A DNA stretch of 64,000 nt from Erinaceus europaeus (GCF_950295315.1 NW_026647687.1:1-64000), one strand, 5' to 3'. Shown: positions 31,446 through 43,910, counted from the first letter of the stretch. Notes: a model not told the origin generated them from the sequence alone. A program made the numbers and translations.

Positions 31446-31868
31446 TGCCAGGAACCATTTCTCTGCTTGATAGATGATAAGCTTTGAAACAATGGAAGCC
31501 CTCGAGACAGGTTTTATTTCCCCTCAGGTTTACCTGAGGGGAAATGGGCAGGCCATTTCCCCTCAGGTAAACCATTTATCAGTAATCAAGTGAGACAACA
31601 CACAGTTGCGGTAATAAACATGGTTTCGGCCATTGTTTGTTGCAAGGAACATTCCACTTTGAAGTTTGCTCCCCCCCCCCAGCATCTCTGCCTTCCCCTT
31701 CCCCCTATGCTCCCCCTTTCCCAAAGCCTTATAATGCCTGTGAACACAATAAAATTTTGCAGCTTGATCAGAAACTTGTCTTGCTGTCGTTCTTTCGTGT
31801 CTCTTGTCCCTGTCATTCCAGGTCTTTTAGGTTCCTAGCCCCTGTTTACTGCCCCGCTGGTCGGGGCA
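31446..31868 (+). mobile_element. Solo LTR, class II, with 6-bp TSD
   Basis: Begins TGCCAGGAAC and ends CGGGGCA, flanked by perfect ATCATG duplications (31440-31445 and 31869-31874). AATAAA at 31748-31753 is followed by a U5-like pyrimidine-rich end containing a GCCCCG/CGGGGC hairpin. The TATA-like CTTATAA lies upstream. A three-armed palindrome occupies 31516-31573 in U3. No internal retroviral sequence adjoins it, so it is a solo LTR, of a different family from the main provirus. Confidence 0.82.
31516..31573. repeat. Alternating inverted repeat (three arms) in LTR U3
   Basis: Arm 1 (31516-31529) is a perfect reverse complement of 31532-31545 around a 2-base centre. The middle arm, taken as 31527-31547, is also a perfect 21-base reverse complement of 31553-31573 across a 5-base spacer. 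The core word is CCCCTCAGGT. Only one of the two hairpins can form at a time. Confidence 0.93.
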
Positions 31869-32193
31869 ATCATGAACCTAAAGGCTGGAGTAGTGCAGAT
31901 GAAGAGTTGGGGAGGAGGTCTCTGTTGTGTAGCTAGCTAGTAGGCATATTTTAGTTATATTCCAAAGGGCCTGTGGCTATACCAGTTTTTTTTCCCCTCC
32001 TTTTGATGCTTCCAGGTTTTTATCCTATGAAAGAAGCCTTGTCCCCATAATTTCAAGAACACAGTGGAGGAGGCTGGTCCCTCTTTCTTCCCTCTGACCC
32101 TGAGTCTCAGCCTGGAGATCTGCCCAGGATTCTCCCCATCTGATGTCTCAAAGGTTAAACAGGAAGTTGTCAGTCCCTGTTCAGGTGCCATTA

Positions 32194-33031
32194 TGTTGGG
32201 CTAGCTTCGCAGGCAGGAGACAGACAACCAGGGACTCATGGCTGAGCTGGGAAGCTGTCATTTTTGCCGGGCTGGCTTCGCGGGCGGGAGACAGAGACAA
32301 CCAGAGACTCATGGCTGAACTGAGAACGCAGTTCAATCTTTATTCATGAGCGGGGATGCGGTTCAACAAACTAATCTAATCTAATCACAACCCAATTCTG
32401 TCCTGCATCTCTCTCCTCCAGTGGAAGAGTCAGGAACAAAAGAAATATGTACGATAGGGGGTGGGAAGAAGAAAGAAGCGTGAACCAGTGATGACTAAAC
32501 CAAATGTCCCAGAGGCGGGGGGGGGGGAGACCAAACCAATATCCCGGAGGCAGGGGGTGCCCAGCCAACAGTGGACGTGCAAACAGAACTCATAGCAAGC
32601 AACACAAGCGAACCCAGAAGCTTCACAGTAGAATCCAGAAGCTTCACAAGCAGAATCCAGAAGCTTCACAAGCAGAATCCAGAAGCTTACCAACAGAAAG
32701 CAGTATCTCTTTATTCATGTGGAACGCAGCGCAATATAAGCTATCTCTAATCACAATCCTGTCCTTATATATACTTGCCCAGTAGGGTGGAAACAGGATG
32801 TGACATAGAGAGGGTGGAGCAAAAAAAGGCTGGTGGCACTAGGAGAGGGTGGTACTAGGAGAGGGGATGGAGCAAAAAGACATCATGAACTAGTGGGGAT
32901 TAAACCAATGCCCTGCAGGCAAGGCGGTGCTTAGTTAACAGTGGTTATGTAAATAGAATAGTGTTAAGCAGGGGGGATTAAACCAATGAAACAGAAGGGG
33001 TTTTAGAAGCAGAATTAGAAGCATACCAACA
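32194..33031 (-). mobile_element. Composite of two LTRs, antisense
   Basis: Reading the minus strand, one LTR starts TGTTGGTATGC at 33031 and runs to about 32697, including AATAAA near 32712. A second starts TGTTGGTAAGC at 32695 and ends CCGGCA at 32265, with its own AATAAA near 32340. A piece ending CCCAACA at 32194 looks like the lost 3' end of the first LTR. The simplest reading is one LTR inserted into another, but I could not find a clean 6-bp TSD. U5 text (AGCCATGAGTC...GGTTGTCT) is shared with the LTR at 34310. Confidence 0.75.
32629..32690 (-). repeat. 22-bp tandem repeats in LTR U3
   Basis: Three units of about 22 bp (AGAATCCAGAAGCTTCACAA type; GAATCC at 32631, 32653 and 32675) lie near the U3 start of the inner LTR. 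U3 tandem repeats often vary in number between LTR copies. Confidence 0.85.
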
Positions 33032-34309
33032 GGAAGTAACTCCTCTGGCTAATGATTCTGCAAACCCCAAGTTTCCTCCCTTTGCCCTTCATCTCTCTCT
33101 ATCATTTGCCACTAACACTAAAAGTGCCAGAGGTAGATCTCTTGCCCCATTGGGAAGCTGGCTACCTCTGAAAGTCTGGCTTAGGCAGGAAAAAGTTCAT
33201 GAACTCAGTAAGTCCAGACTCTCTGTATTGCCTTAGACTGGAGATGGTGGTTACCCACCCCTAGATCCCAGAGATAAAATACAAACTCAAAGTGGCGTAC
33301 TCAGTTCAGATAACTATCCTCACACAAACCAGCAAGAGAGAGCAGCCTGCAAAGGAGATTCTAAAAGCATGCTGGCTGGTAGCAAAACTTGAACACAAAA
33401 TTCTAATTCAGATATTGGTCTGGGAGGGATGGACAGAACAGTTGCTTTTCATTCTTAACTTTTTTTTTTAAATACCACAAACCTTTTAAATAACATCTAT
33501 GGGTTCCTTTGATTACAAAGGAAAACAGACCAGAGACCAAGTTCCAGCTGCCTGCTCTGATGCTGATTCACTTGGTCATATGATGGACGTACAGCCTGGA
33601 TGGGGGCCAGGGGCAGAGTTGACACAAGGGCCTCCGGAGGGAGAGGCAAGAGCATCATCAACATTGTGTATCCAGCCCACAACTTGATCCATGTTCACTA
33701 TGAGTTTTGGAAAAGGGGAGGGATGAATTTAAGCATTAATTTAATTCTGAAAAGCATACAGAGAAAACAGAAACCAAAAAGAGTGCTCATACCCTAGGGG
33801 ATCCTACAGCTGCAACACTCCTCCATCTATTCCTGGAACAAGAGAGGGGCCACACTGAACCAGGAACCCTACACTCCATTCATCTTCCCCTTCTTTTCCA
33901 CTGGCCCAGTTTCCCAGGAGTGTTGGTTTGGACAACAGTGGGATCAGACCACCTCAAGTAACCTGAAGTCCATTCACCTAAGTCTGAGTGTTCCATGCAA
34001 TGCATATTTGCAGTAGTAGCACAAAGAGTGTGTCTTTGAGAATAATGTGTTGTGTGAGTTACATATATACCACATCTCTCGAACCTACATGGACACTCAC
34101 ACATTTCCATATCATACACATCCCCCACACACATTCTCATATCCCTCATGAATCCCACACACTCAGATGTACACACACCACAAGCAAACAAGCATGCACA
34201 CACTCATATATGCCTGCACACTTAGACGCCTGCATATATGCATCTCACACATATTCCTGCATCACAAACACATAATCATAATACACACTCACATACAGGC
34301 ATACAAGCA
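33032..34309. other. Low-copy sequence ending in a CA-rich stretch
   Basis: 34080-34309 is rich in CACA and CATA words just before the LTR. No coding frame is credible. Confidence 0.45.
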
Positions 34310-34650
34310 TGTTGGTATGCTTCTAAATTCTGCTTATAAGACCTTCTGTTTTGATCATCACATTAGGTTCGCTTGTATTGCTTAATGCTGTGGTCTATTT
34401 ACATAATTATTGTTTTCACTGGTTTAATCCCCACTGGTTCACTCGCTTTTTCCTTCTCCCCACCTCCTATCCTACGTACTTCCTCTTCTTGACACTTCCA
34501 CCTCAGGTGATATAAAGGACAATATCTTCTAATGAATAGAGATTAGATTGTTGAACTGCATCCCTGCTCGTTAATAAAGATTGAACTGCATTCCCAGCTC
34601 AGCCATGAGTCCCTGGTTGTCTCTCTCCCACCCACGAAGCTAGCCCGGCA
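34310..34650 (+). mobile_element. LTR (341 bp) followed by a primer binding site
   Basis: Begins TGTTGGTATGC and ends TAGCCCGGCA. It has TATA-like GATATAAAGG near 34508 and AATAAA near 34574. It is of the same family as the antisense LTRs at 32.2-33.0 kb. Because a PBS follows, this is the 5' end of a truncated provirus rather than a solo LTR; only about 200 bp of possible leader remains before a SINE and L1. Confidence 0.85.
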
Positions 34651-34652
34651 TC

Positions 34653-34670
34653 TGGCGCCCAACCTGGGAC
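34653..34670 (+). other. Primer binding site, tRNA-Lys1,2 type
   Basis: TGGCGCCCAACCTGGGAC lies two bases after the LTR. It resembles the Lys1,2 primer site (recalled as TGGCGCCCAACGTGGGGC) and differs from the Lys3-like site of the 17.5-kb provirus. Confidence 0.8.
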
Positions 34671-34848
34671 CGGCACATGCACGTTTAGAGTCCTGTACAT
34701 AACATGCAGTCTCACATCTCTCTCTCCTGATGTGCAGCACAAAACCTACCTCCTGCCTGCCACCACAAACATGGATGGCACTAGTCTTAAAGTCCCCTGC
34801 TCTCCTGAAAACTCTGCCAAGGGCCCAACAGCTGCACAGCAAAGGATG

Positions 34849-35057
34849 GCATAAAAAAGGAATTTGTGGTTCGAGCCCTGGCTCCCCACCTGCATGGGAG
34901 TTGCTTCACAAGCAGTGAAGCAGGTCTGCAGGTGTCTATCTTTCTCTCCTCCTCTCTGTCTTCCCCCTACTCTCTCCATTTCTCTCTGTCCTATCCAACA
35001 AGAATGACAACAATAATAACTACAACAAAAAAACGACAAGTACGACAAAAGGGAATA

Positions 35058-35101
<44 letters not shown>

Positions 35102-35712
35102 AGAAAGGAATTTGTAGATGAACAGTCTGGAGAACTCTCAGAAGGCTAGAAATGGACCTACCCTATGATCCTGTAATTCCTCTCCTGGGGATATATCCTA
35201 AGGAACCCAACACACCCATCCAAAAAGATCTGTGTACACATATGTTCTTGGCAGCACAATTTATAATAGCCAAAACCTGGAAGCAACCCAGGTGTCCAAT
35301 AGCAGATTAGCGGCTGAGCAAATTGTGCTATATATACACAAAGGAATACTACTCAGCTATAAAAATTGGTGACTTCACCATTATCAGCCGGTCTTGGATG
35401 GACCTTGAAAAATTCATGTTAAGTGAAATAAGTCAGAAACAGAAGGATGAATATGGGATGATCTCACTTTCAGGCAGAAGTTGAAAAACAAGATTAGAAG
35501 AGCAAACACAAGTAGAACCTGAACTAAAATTGTCGTATTGCACCAAAGTAAAAGACTCTGGGGTGGGTGGGTGGGGAGAATACAGATCCAAGAAGGATTA
35601 CAGAGGACCTAGTGGGGGTTGTATTGTTATATGGAAAACTGGGAAATGTTGTGCATGTACAAACTACTGTCAAATGTAAAACATTAATTCCCCAATAAAG
35701 AAATAAAAAAAA
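34849..35712 (+). mobile_element. LINE-1 3' end (ORF2 end and 3' UTR) with SINE insertion
   Basis: From about 35115 the sequence follows L1 ORF2 C-terminal coding text (CAACCCAGGTGTCCAATAGC, CTATATATACACAAAGGAATAC) and a 3' UTR ending CCCAATAAAGAAATAAAAAAAAAG. A SINE sits at its 5' edge, flanked by AAAGGAATTTGT at both sides, so L1 may begin at or before 34849. ORF2 here is only a remnant. Confidence 0.8.
34869..35107 (+). mobile_element. tRNA-derived SINE, 5'-truncated, with (GAAA)n tail
   Basis: Starts inside the head at GGTTCGAGCCC and ends in a (GAAA)n run (35058-35106). It is flanked by AAAGGAATTTGT on both sides, so it was truncated on insertion. Confidence 0.85.
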
Positions 35713-38339
35713 AGAAAGAAATTAGTGTCATGTACATGAAAAGAAAACCTATGTCCAACTGGCCTTTACAAGAAAGTAGAGGATGGGATAGGGATCCAGG
35801 GCTCACAGAAAGATGAGTTAATGTCAGAGTCAGGCCTGGGCACTGTGCAGGCTGGGGAGTGGGTAAGAGGAGCTCAGATGACCCTCAGGGAAAGGACACT
35901 TAACTCTGACAGGCCTTCAGGGTTATAGTTAACATCCAGCAGCATTTTGAAATGTTAATTGGTCTTTCAGAGAATTTATGCCACTTTCCAAATACATACT
36001 TGCTGGACATGATCATAATTTTAGCATTTTATAGTAATTTTCAATGTGGCAACCTGTGTGGCTTCAGAAAAGCTCTATTTGTCCCTGTGTGGGGACAATC
36101 AGCATCACATAGACCCCAAATGAATGTGCACTAGGCCCTCTCTTGTTTGATGGCCCTGAACCACTGGGGTTTTGTAAATGGCAGAAATGCTCTCTTCTCC
36201 AGTGGACCCCTATGTGGTTAGAGCTCATGGTCTCCTGGCCCCCAGATGTGCCCAGGTCTGATATTTACTTATTCTGCTTACTTAAGATCCCAATTATTCA
36301 ACAGCATCTTTAATTCCTTCTCTGTTAGATTTGATTGTTCCCAGCACCTGTGTTTTCTGAGTACAGAGATCCAATAGTATGATTCTTCCCCTATAGTAAA
36401 ATTCAAGGCTTAGCATCTATAAACACTTCTTGCTCTGGGGCTAGTCAGATGCACCACCAGCTTTCTTTGTTGTTTTTAAAAAGATTTTTATAACTGGAGC
36501 TCAGAAAGAAAACATTGCTTGGTTTGGCAATGTCGTAAGTGACAAATGAAACCTATTAGGGTTGTGAAATTAGCAGAGCTAAGTGACATTTGTGAATTTA
36601 GCAACATTTTTTATCACTCAACCAAACACTACCATCCCAACTTGTATTCACAAAAGAAACTGTCACTTTTCCAAATCTCAGAAACATGCAACATCATTTG
36701 GAGTCATGTCAAATGCTTCCAAAGGGCCCCATGCTACATTCCAATTTTCCTTTTGTACTGACAAGTGAGCACCTTTATTGATGACCCCTTGAGTACAAGA
36801 CTTATTTATTAAAAGGAATAGAAATGCCTTTTAAGATTCTGTGCATTAAAAAAAATTCCCTCAGCTGGTGAGGGCTTTTCTTTTTCTTATGCCACTATAA
36901 AAAATTTCCCACTCTTGTGCAAAAGATGAATTATAATTCATTAAAAGAGTTTTTGCTTTGATTGTTATGGAAAATAATATTGCAAATTCTTCTAACTCAT
37001 ATATTATGAGCTTTTTTATATACCCACTCTATGAAGACAATGTCTGCAGCAGAAAGGCAATGACATAGATACAGCAATGACACCCCATAGTCTTTAGTCT
37101 GGCAGAGGTGCAGGTGCCATGGATCTTACCCATGTAGGGACTAGAAGCCACACAGCCTCTTTGGAGAACAAGTTAAAATGCCAAGAAAGTTGCAAATGCA
37201 ACATCCCTTTGACCTGGAAAATCCAGGAAACACTTCTCCAGAGATTCAAACACTTGGTCTAAGAGAGACACAAAGGTCCTGTAGTTCCATAATATTGATG
37301 ATGAAAAGTGCTGGATCACCTTCTGTTAGTCAGGACAGGGTGGGTCTGCTGCTGTAACAACCAGTTCTAGTTTTAGTAGCTTGGCCAGACAAGCACTGAT
37401 GTTCAGTGCAAGTAAGCCATGGCCTGCTGCCATGTAGAGGTCATCTTGGTATCTAGGCTGCTTGTGGTGGATGAGTACGGAGGCCTTGGATCAGACAAAG
37501 TGAAACTGAACACAAGACCCTTGCCAGGTGTGACAGAAAGTCAAATGCTGTCATACCAGTATTTTCATGGATAGAAAAATGCTTCTTTCACTGGAGGTGG
37601 GAGTTAAAACTCAAATTACCCTCCCAGGCCTTCTAAAGAGAGTGAGCATTTATAACGGGTTGAAGTGGGGGAGGACTGGAAACCAGGAGTTGGATTTAGA
37701 GACAAGCAAGTAGAGTTCCCAAAGTTTTTGGTCTTCTGGCTCTTGAAACATGGCACATCCAATGTACTCCCAGAACAAAGTGATAATCAATTCTTTATTG
37801 TATTAAATAGATGATATGAAAAGAAAACAATTCCCCACTATTATGAGGAATCAGATGCTCTTTATAATTGGATTGTTGAGATGTTTGAGTACCCATAATA
37901 GTTGTCCTTTTACTTTTCAAAGTCAATTTGAGCACACCAACTGCAGGCAGAGTACTAAAATTTAAGTTTCATCTGATTTATCAATCTCAGGTCACCAGAC
38001 AGTCTTGTCCTTTTGGAATTCTCTTTTTCAATGGATCAGTAAACATTTTTGGAACTTGGTGACACATACCATTCTGTTCATAATTTCCTGTCCAAAGCAA
38101 GGTGCACAGGTGCATGATTCTAGGGGGACAAATGTAAACCTCTCTCTCAAGGTATCCTGGGGAGCAGAGATGAGGGTATGCTTAGGAGAGGGCAACACCA
38201 TGTGTACCCTGATCAGTAACACAAGAGATCAGACTAATATGTGTCCATGAGGAGAAAGTTCTAGAACAACATCTGGTTAATAAGTCCCCCCCCATCCAGA
38301 ATGGCACAGCAGGTGGCACTGACTGGCATTTTATTTTAT
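35713..38339. other. Low-copy AT-rich sequence
   Basis: No repeat or gene recognised between the L1 end and the long antisense retroposon. Confidence 0.45.
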
Positions 38340-38900
38340 TTTTTCAGCATAGTAATTTTTAATAGTAATTTAATATTGATTTACAAAATTATAAGGTAAC
38401 AGGGGTTTAACTCTACACTGTTCCCACCACCAGAGTCCGGAATTCCTAATCCCTCTGTTGTAAACCATAATAGTTCTCCTAAGGTAGCAGATACGGGCTA
38501 TTATTTCTAAAAGTATCTGTCTATATTTGCCCATTTTTTAAAGATTCCATCTTCTCTTCCTTTCCATGTCAAACCTACACCTATTACTACATCCACATGT
38601 CCCTTCTCTTTCTCTCTTCTCTCTCAGGGTCCTGATGAAGTTTGAGTTCAAAGCCCTCTGGTCATCTTTCTCCTATCACTTCTCCTCCACTAGGAATATG
38701 GATCAAAATTCTTTATGGGGTACAGAAAGTGGAAGGTGGTCTGGCTTCTCTAATTGCTTCTCTTCTGGACATGGGCCTTGGCAGGTCAATCTATATAACT
38801 CTCCCCAACCCCCCAGCCATTTCTGTCTTTCCCTAGTGGTGTAGGGCTCTGGAGAGGTGAGGTTCCAGGACATATTGGTGAGGTCATCTGTCCACGTAAT
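38340..38900 (-). mobile_element. AATAAA-tailed retroposon, antisense, long copy
   Basis: The longest copy, from TAATTTAATATTGATTTAC through CCCACCACCAGAGTCC to CCAGGACATATTGGTGAGGTC. It shows that the family extends at least about 550 bp. Confidence 0.65.
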
Positions 38901-39040
38901 GACTGGCATTTTAATGTAACACAATTTCTATGTACAACCATATATACACAGGTACCAAAATATGGATGAGAGACATTATACTCAGCAATGTGGTTTCTAG
39001 GGAGGGAGGGGATGTCACTTTACCCATAATGATCAGATTT

Positions 39041-39045
<5 letters not shown>

Positions 39046-39075
<30 letters not shown>
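39046..39075 (+). repeat. (AAAT)n microsatellite
   Basis: AAATAAATAAAT run of about seven units after GTAAA. Confidence 0.92.
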
Positions 39076-41412
39076 TATTAACATCCATTAATGCTTGAAG
39101 GTGGATATCCAGTATTTTCTGTGCCCTTGCAGTTCACAGTCTACCACTAATTATCTTTAAAGCTACAAAATTAACCAGTATGCTGAATGAAGACAAAGAA
39201 AGGCAGCCCCCATGGTGATGACACACACAGAACTGGCAGAGGGACACCAGGCTGTACTCAGTGGTGGAGAGCATCATGACAGTTTCAGGTCAGCCTCCCC
39301 ACATCTCAATTTTCTCTTAGTGCTCTTGATGCTGTGAGCATTCTCTACACATCTGCTTGCACGCATGAAATATTGACTCCACCTGTGTGACAGCAGATGA
39401 TGGAGAATTTCACATTTTGATGAATAACCCAAGCCAACACACACAGAATGAATGATGATGGAGGTATTCAATGATTTTCTGGAGAGGAGAGTGGAAGACA
39501 TGAAGTTTCCCTACTGATACTTTCCAAGAACTCCAGTGATAAAAAGTTAACAAGTTATTTTCGGTAGTGACTAGGAATCTGCAAATTTCTCCCATAGCTA
39601 TTCTGCATTTTGAATGGCTGTGATGGGATGCATGGAGGAACTTCTGAGGCCTGGCAGGACTGGGAGGCTTGTTAACAGAGGTCTACTGTTTGATCACAGA
39701 TCAAGTAAACTATTCAAGAACACTGGAATTATAGAGACTCTCAAATTTCCAAATGAATGATGCTGATACAGGAGCTATCTGTGATATATATATATATATG
39801 CCCAGGAGGTGGCCTATATAAAGCATTGAACACCAATTTGGAGCTCCCAAATTCAATCTCCAGTGTGAAATGTGACATAATGATGCTCTGATTCCTTCTC
39901 TCACTAATAAATAAGTAAATAAATAAATAAACCCTTAAAAATTTGACACAAGAGTTGATTCTTAACTGCCTCTCATCTTGAAGAATGTGGACTAAGCAGT
40001 ATTCATTGTACTGTTTAGATTCTATCAATGTTCTGAAAACTTAATTTTAACTGAGAATGAGACTCTTCCAAGCCATCTTTCACTCCTGGTGGTTAAAGAA
40101 CTTCCTAGGAAGTTCTTCTGTCTCCCGGCCCTGTGACACTCTCACACACCCAGAAATTGATAAGTTGCATTGAACATCCTTTTCCAGGGTTTATGAATTG
40201 AACCACAACCTCATGACCAGATGCGGAAACCATGAGACAGAGGCATCTGCACTAGTCTCATGGGTCACAGGAATGGCTTGTCCATGAACTACAGCCCACA
40301 TCTGGGGTGTCTGTTCTATGTTTACATCTCCCATTCAAACCTGGTTCTACATGTCCCTGTTTCCAGAGCCCAAGTAAAGTAGTAACTGATGTAGCTTTTG
40401 TGTCTTGTCTCATATTTTTTTTCATCAATAAACATACACTAGAAAGGAATAAAAGCAATTCTTTAAATGTGTGGTCACATGCAAGGTCCTCCTAACTGCA
40501 GTTTAAAAAGCTAGAGAAGCACTCAGGACTGTCACTCACTCCCTTTAAGCTTCCATGGTCTGTTTTCAAGTGCAGAGTGGGCTCTTCACTTTGCAGTAAG
40601 GGCATCAGCTCAAGGTGACTGCAGGGATAGCTGCTGGAGTGCAAACACTGGCTCTGAAGGCTCAGGGAGAATAGGCAGGCTTCATCTGACTCACATGCCC
40701 CCTTCATACCCTGTGATCTCTCTGCTGTGTGAGGAGACCTTTCTTTCTAACCCTGAGTTCAGTGTTTGCTGCAGCAGCTTGATGAGGCTCTCTCTGACCT
40801 TTCCTTTTGAAAGGCTGCTTCCCAAGGCTCTGCCTTAGAGTCTGCATGGAAAGAGAGGAAAGAAGGGCTTAAAAACACCTAAGGGCACATGGAAGGAAAG
40901 GGAAGGAAAGAGAGCTGGCCAGACTGTCTGTTGCTTTGTCATTCAAGTGACAAAGTGCCTGCCTCATTCCTGATGCTACTACCAGCTTTTAGGGCATCTG
41001 GCTGTAGACCCACACTCCCTTCCCCACATATCCTCTGTGGACACACCTTTAGGCCATCTGCTGGGGTCACAGGGCTTCTCAAAGTCACCCATACAGTTAA
41101 TACCAGGCAGGGGCCAATAGCTTGAAAGGTGGAGGAAGTGCACTGTTGCAACTATTAGTGCTATAAATGGGCCTGAGAAGTGATGTGACAACCCCTTCTC
41201 ACACACCTGCTCCTTTGGGAAGATCCTTCTGCCTCTGTAGTAGGCAGGCAACAGGAGAAGGTCTTTGGGAAGAGAATGTTAGTTCTCCAAAGTTATACAG
41301 AAATCACCTCAGAGTTTGGGACAGTCTCTGGGGTTTCCTGAATTGGGAAATCAACATTTCCAGGAAATAGTCTTCCCATCCTGGGTCTCTCATCAGCTCA
41401 GGACTGTTACTC

Positions 41413-41475
41413 CCATCCATCCATCCATCCATCCATCCATCCATCCATCCATCCATCCATCCATCTATCCATCTT
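41413..41475 (+). repeat. (CCAT)n microsatellite
   Basis: About 14 CCAT units, the last two with substitutions (CTAT, CTTT). Confidence 0.97.
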
Positions 41476-41824
41476 TCACTGCTCTTGAGCACCTACCACT
41501 GGGCAGCAGGAACATGGATGGAGCAGTTCTCATGGAGGTTTCAAGGTCTTCTTTAGAGCATTCTGCTCTTGGCTGTCTGCAAAGCTAGGCATTGGTGTCT
41601 GTTCAATAAGCCTCCCTCTCCACCTATGGCAGGAAGCTCAGTGATAGCCTTGACTTTTAACCATTGGGTGTGGCTACCATAATGGTCTCCGTGTACATAC
41701 ATATGATTCTATACATGTGCACATAAAATGTGTAAATAGATATGTGAGTTTTGAATTTCTAATTAAAGCTGCTACGTGTTATTCCACAGTAGTAGTCACC
41801 CTTGAGTTAAAGCTGTTTTCTCTA

Positions 41825-41900
41825 CTACATTTAGGCATAAGGCCATGGGACTTCACCTGAAGCTACATTTAGGCATAAGGCCATGGGAATGCACCTGAAG
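41825..41900 (+). repeat. 38-bp tandem duplication
   Basis: CTACATTTAGGCATAAGGCC... is at 41825-41862 and 41863-41900, with one small difference (GGGACTTC versus GGGAATGC). Confidence 0.93.
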
Positions 41901-43146
41901 CTTCACTTCCCTTCTGCCTTCCCAGCCTCACTGAGGGATGCATTCTCTCAGGCTGCCATTGCCCCAGTCTCTATCAGCAGAACTGTCTCAGAAAGCCTGA
42001 GGCAGCTCCTGCGCAGCAGAGGGGAGCCTTGCTGAGTTTTGGTGGTCTGTGGACTTAACACCCCCTCCCTGCCCCCCACAGGAGCTATATCTCTGGATGA
42101 ATGAATAAAGAAGGGTGTGGACTATGATCTGAGCAGACCCTCAGCTCTGGCCAAGCCAGCAGTGATCTGGAATGTTGCAGTGATGCCCAGGTCCAAGTGA
42201 ATGGAGAAGTAGATTGTGGAGTCTCAGGGCTCAAATAAGAGTGGGAGAACACCATACAAGCTTGTAGGGACCAGCCTGTATTGTAAACAATATGCGGCTC
42301 CATTTAAGGTTACATAAACGAGAGGCTTATTCATGAAAATCACTGTAAACGTAAGGGGAGAAGTCTAGTTAAGGAAATAGGCAGAAGTACGAAGTCCACA
42401 ACCAAGCTACCCAAGACCACCATGAGAAAAGATCAGTTAAAAAGATGCAGGTAACCCATGATGAATTACCATGATGAAGGTAATCCAATCAAGAAAGCAA
42501 GCTGCTGCAAGTCCTTGCTTAGATACATTCCCCTGTGAGTGCGTTCTGCTTCAGGCTGACATCATTTCTATGCTAATTGTCCCCAATTCCTGTTGGGATC
42601 ACAACAATTCCCCTCTTCTTAAGATAGACATGGACAAGATGTTCATTCTGTATGAGTATAAGAGAAAGAGTGGCTCCCTGCCACTGCCTCTTACCCCAGC
42701 ATCCAGTCACTCCACGCACTCAGGCAAAGGCCAGACTTCTGGCCACTTGCAAGTTCCATCAGGCTGACACCATCTCCAGCCCATTATGTTACACAACAAG
42801 TCTGCTTCTCATAGTTTTTTTTTAAAATAGTTTTTAACCTGGCAGAGGTCAGGGGAGAGAAGGAGATCAGGGAGACGAAGATTCCTCAGGCTTCCTTCCA
42901 AAGGCCCCAGACATACACCAGGGCCAACTAGGTAGGCGTAGAGGCTGACCCCTATGCCCAGAAGGCCCACAGTATCTTTGCTGCTGTATAACTGCAGAAA
43001 TTATTAAAATTCTGAAAACTTCTAGAGGAGGGGTTCTGTGATTTCACAGCTATTCCTGGGCCCCATAAACGATCTCACTAGTCCCTACTTCACTTTATAT
43101 AATAACTTATACCTAAACAAACTACAAATATCCCCACTAATTGCAG

Positions 43147-43440
43147 ATTTATTTATTTATTTATTTTCCCTTTTGTTGCCCTTGTTTTTTATTGTTGTAG
43201 TTACTGGTATTGTTGTTATTGATGTCATCGTCATTAGATAGGACAGAGAGAAGTGAAGAGAGGACAGGAAGACAGAGAGGGTGAGAGAAAGGTAGACACC
43301 TGCAGACCTTGCTTCAGCACCTGTGAAGTGACTCCCCTGCAGGTGAAGAGCTGGGGGCTTGAACCGGGATCCTTATGCCGGTCCATGTGCTTTGTACCAC
43401 GTGCACTTACCCCACTGCACTACCACCCATTTCCCCAGAT
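43147..43440 (-). mobile_element. tRNA-derived SINE, antisense, near full length
   Basis: The reversed copy runs from the AT-rich tail through GACACCTGCAGACC and CCCCTGCAGGTG to the head near CACTACCACCC. Confidence 0.85.
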
Positions 43441-43561
43441 TTATTTTTTCTAAATCTGATATCATGACCAATATTTGAAATCTAGTCCTTTCCTGTTTTA
43501 TCACTGATTCCTTCCTTTCCTTTCTCTCTCTCTTTTTCTTGCTTCCTTTTTTCCTTTCTTC

Positions 43562-43772
43562 TTTTTAAAATTTTTATTACTTTATTGGATAGAAGCATCC
43601 AGAAGTTGAGAGGGGAGGGGTGATAGAGAGGGAGGGAGACAAAGAGACACCTGCAACATGGCTTCACCACTCAAAAAAACCGCCCCCCTGCAGGTGGGGA
43701 CCGGGGGCTTGAATCCAGGTCCTTGCTCACTGTAACATGTGCTCAACAGGTATGCCACCACCAAGCCCACTT
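43562..43772 (-). mobile_element. tRNA-derived SINE, antisense
   Basis: ATTGGATAGAAGCATCC...CCCCTGCAGGTGGGGACCGGGGGCTTGAA...GTGCTCAAC is the reversed body and head. Confidence 0.85.
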
Positions 43773-43910
43773 CTTTTTTTCTTTTCTTTTCTTTTCTTTC
43801 TTTTCTTTTCTTTTTTCTCTTCTTGCTTTGCCTTGTCTTTTCTCTTTCCTTCCTTCCTTCCTTCCTTCCTTCCTTCCTTCCTTCCTTCCTTCCTTCCTTC
43901 CCTTTCTTTC
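43770..43910 (+). repeat. Pyrimidine tract: (TTTTC)n then (CCTT)n
   Basis: A TTTTC pentamer run is followed by 13 or so CTTC-type tetramers. The tract is almost purely pyrimidine for 130 bp, adjoining an antisense SINE. Confidence 0.95.

Larger units (their letters stand above)
38901..43146. other. Low-copy sequence with simple repeats
   Basis: Holds the (AAAT)n, a short (AT)n at about 39783-39799, (CCAT)n and the 38-bp duplication. 42270-42800 could be an old LTR or ERV remnant, but no defining ends are visible. Confidence 0.4.

Noticed and set aside
42270..42800. Possible old LTR or ERV remnant
   Set aside because: Some LTR-like composition, but no TG/CA ends, TSD, TATA with polyadenylation signal or primer site could be placed.
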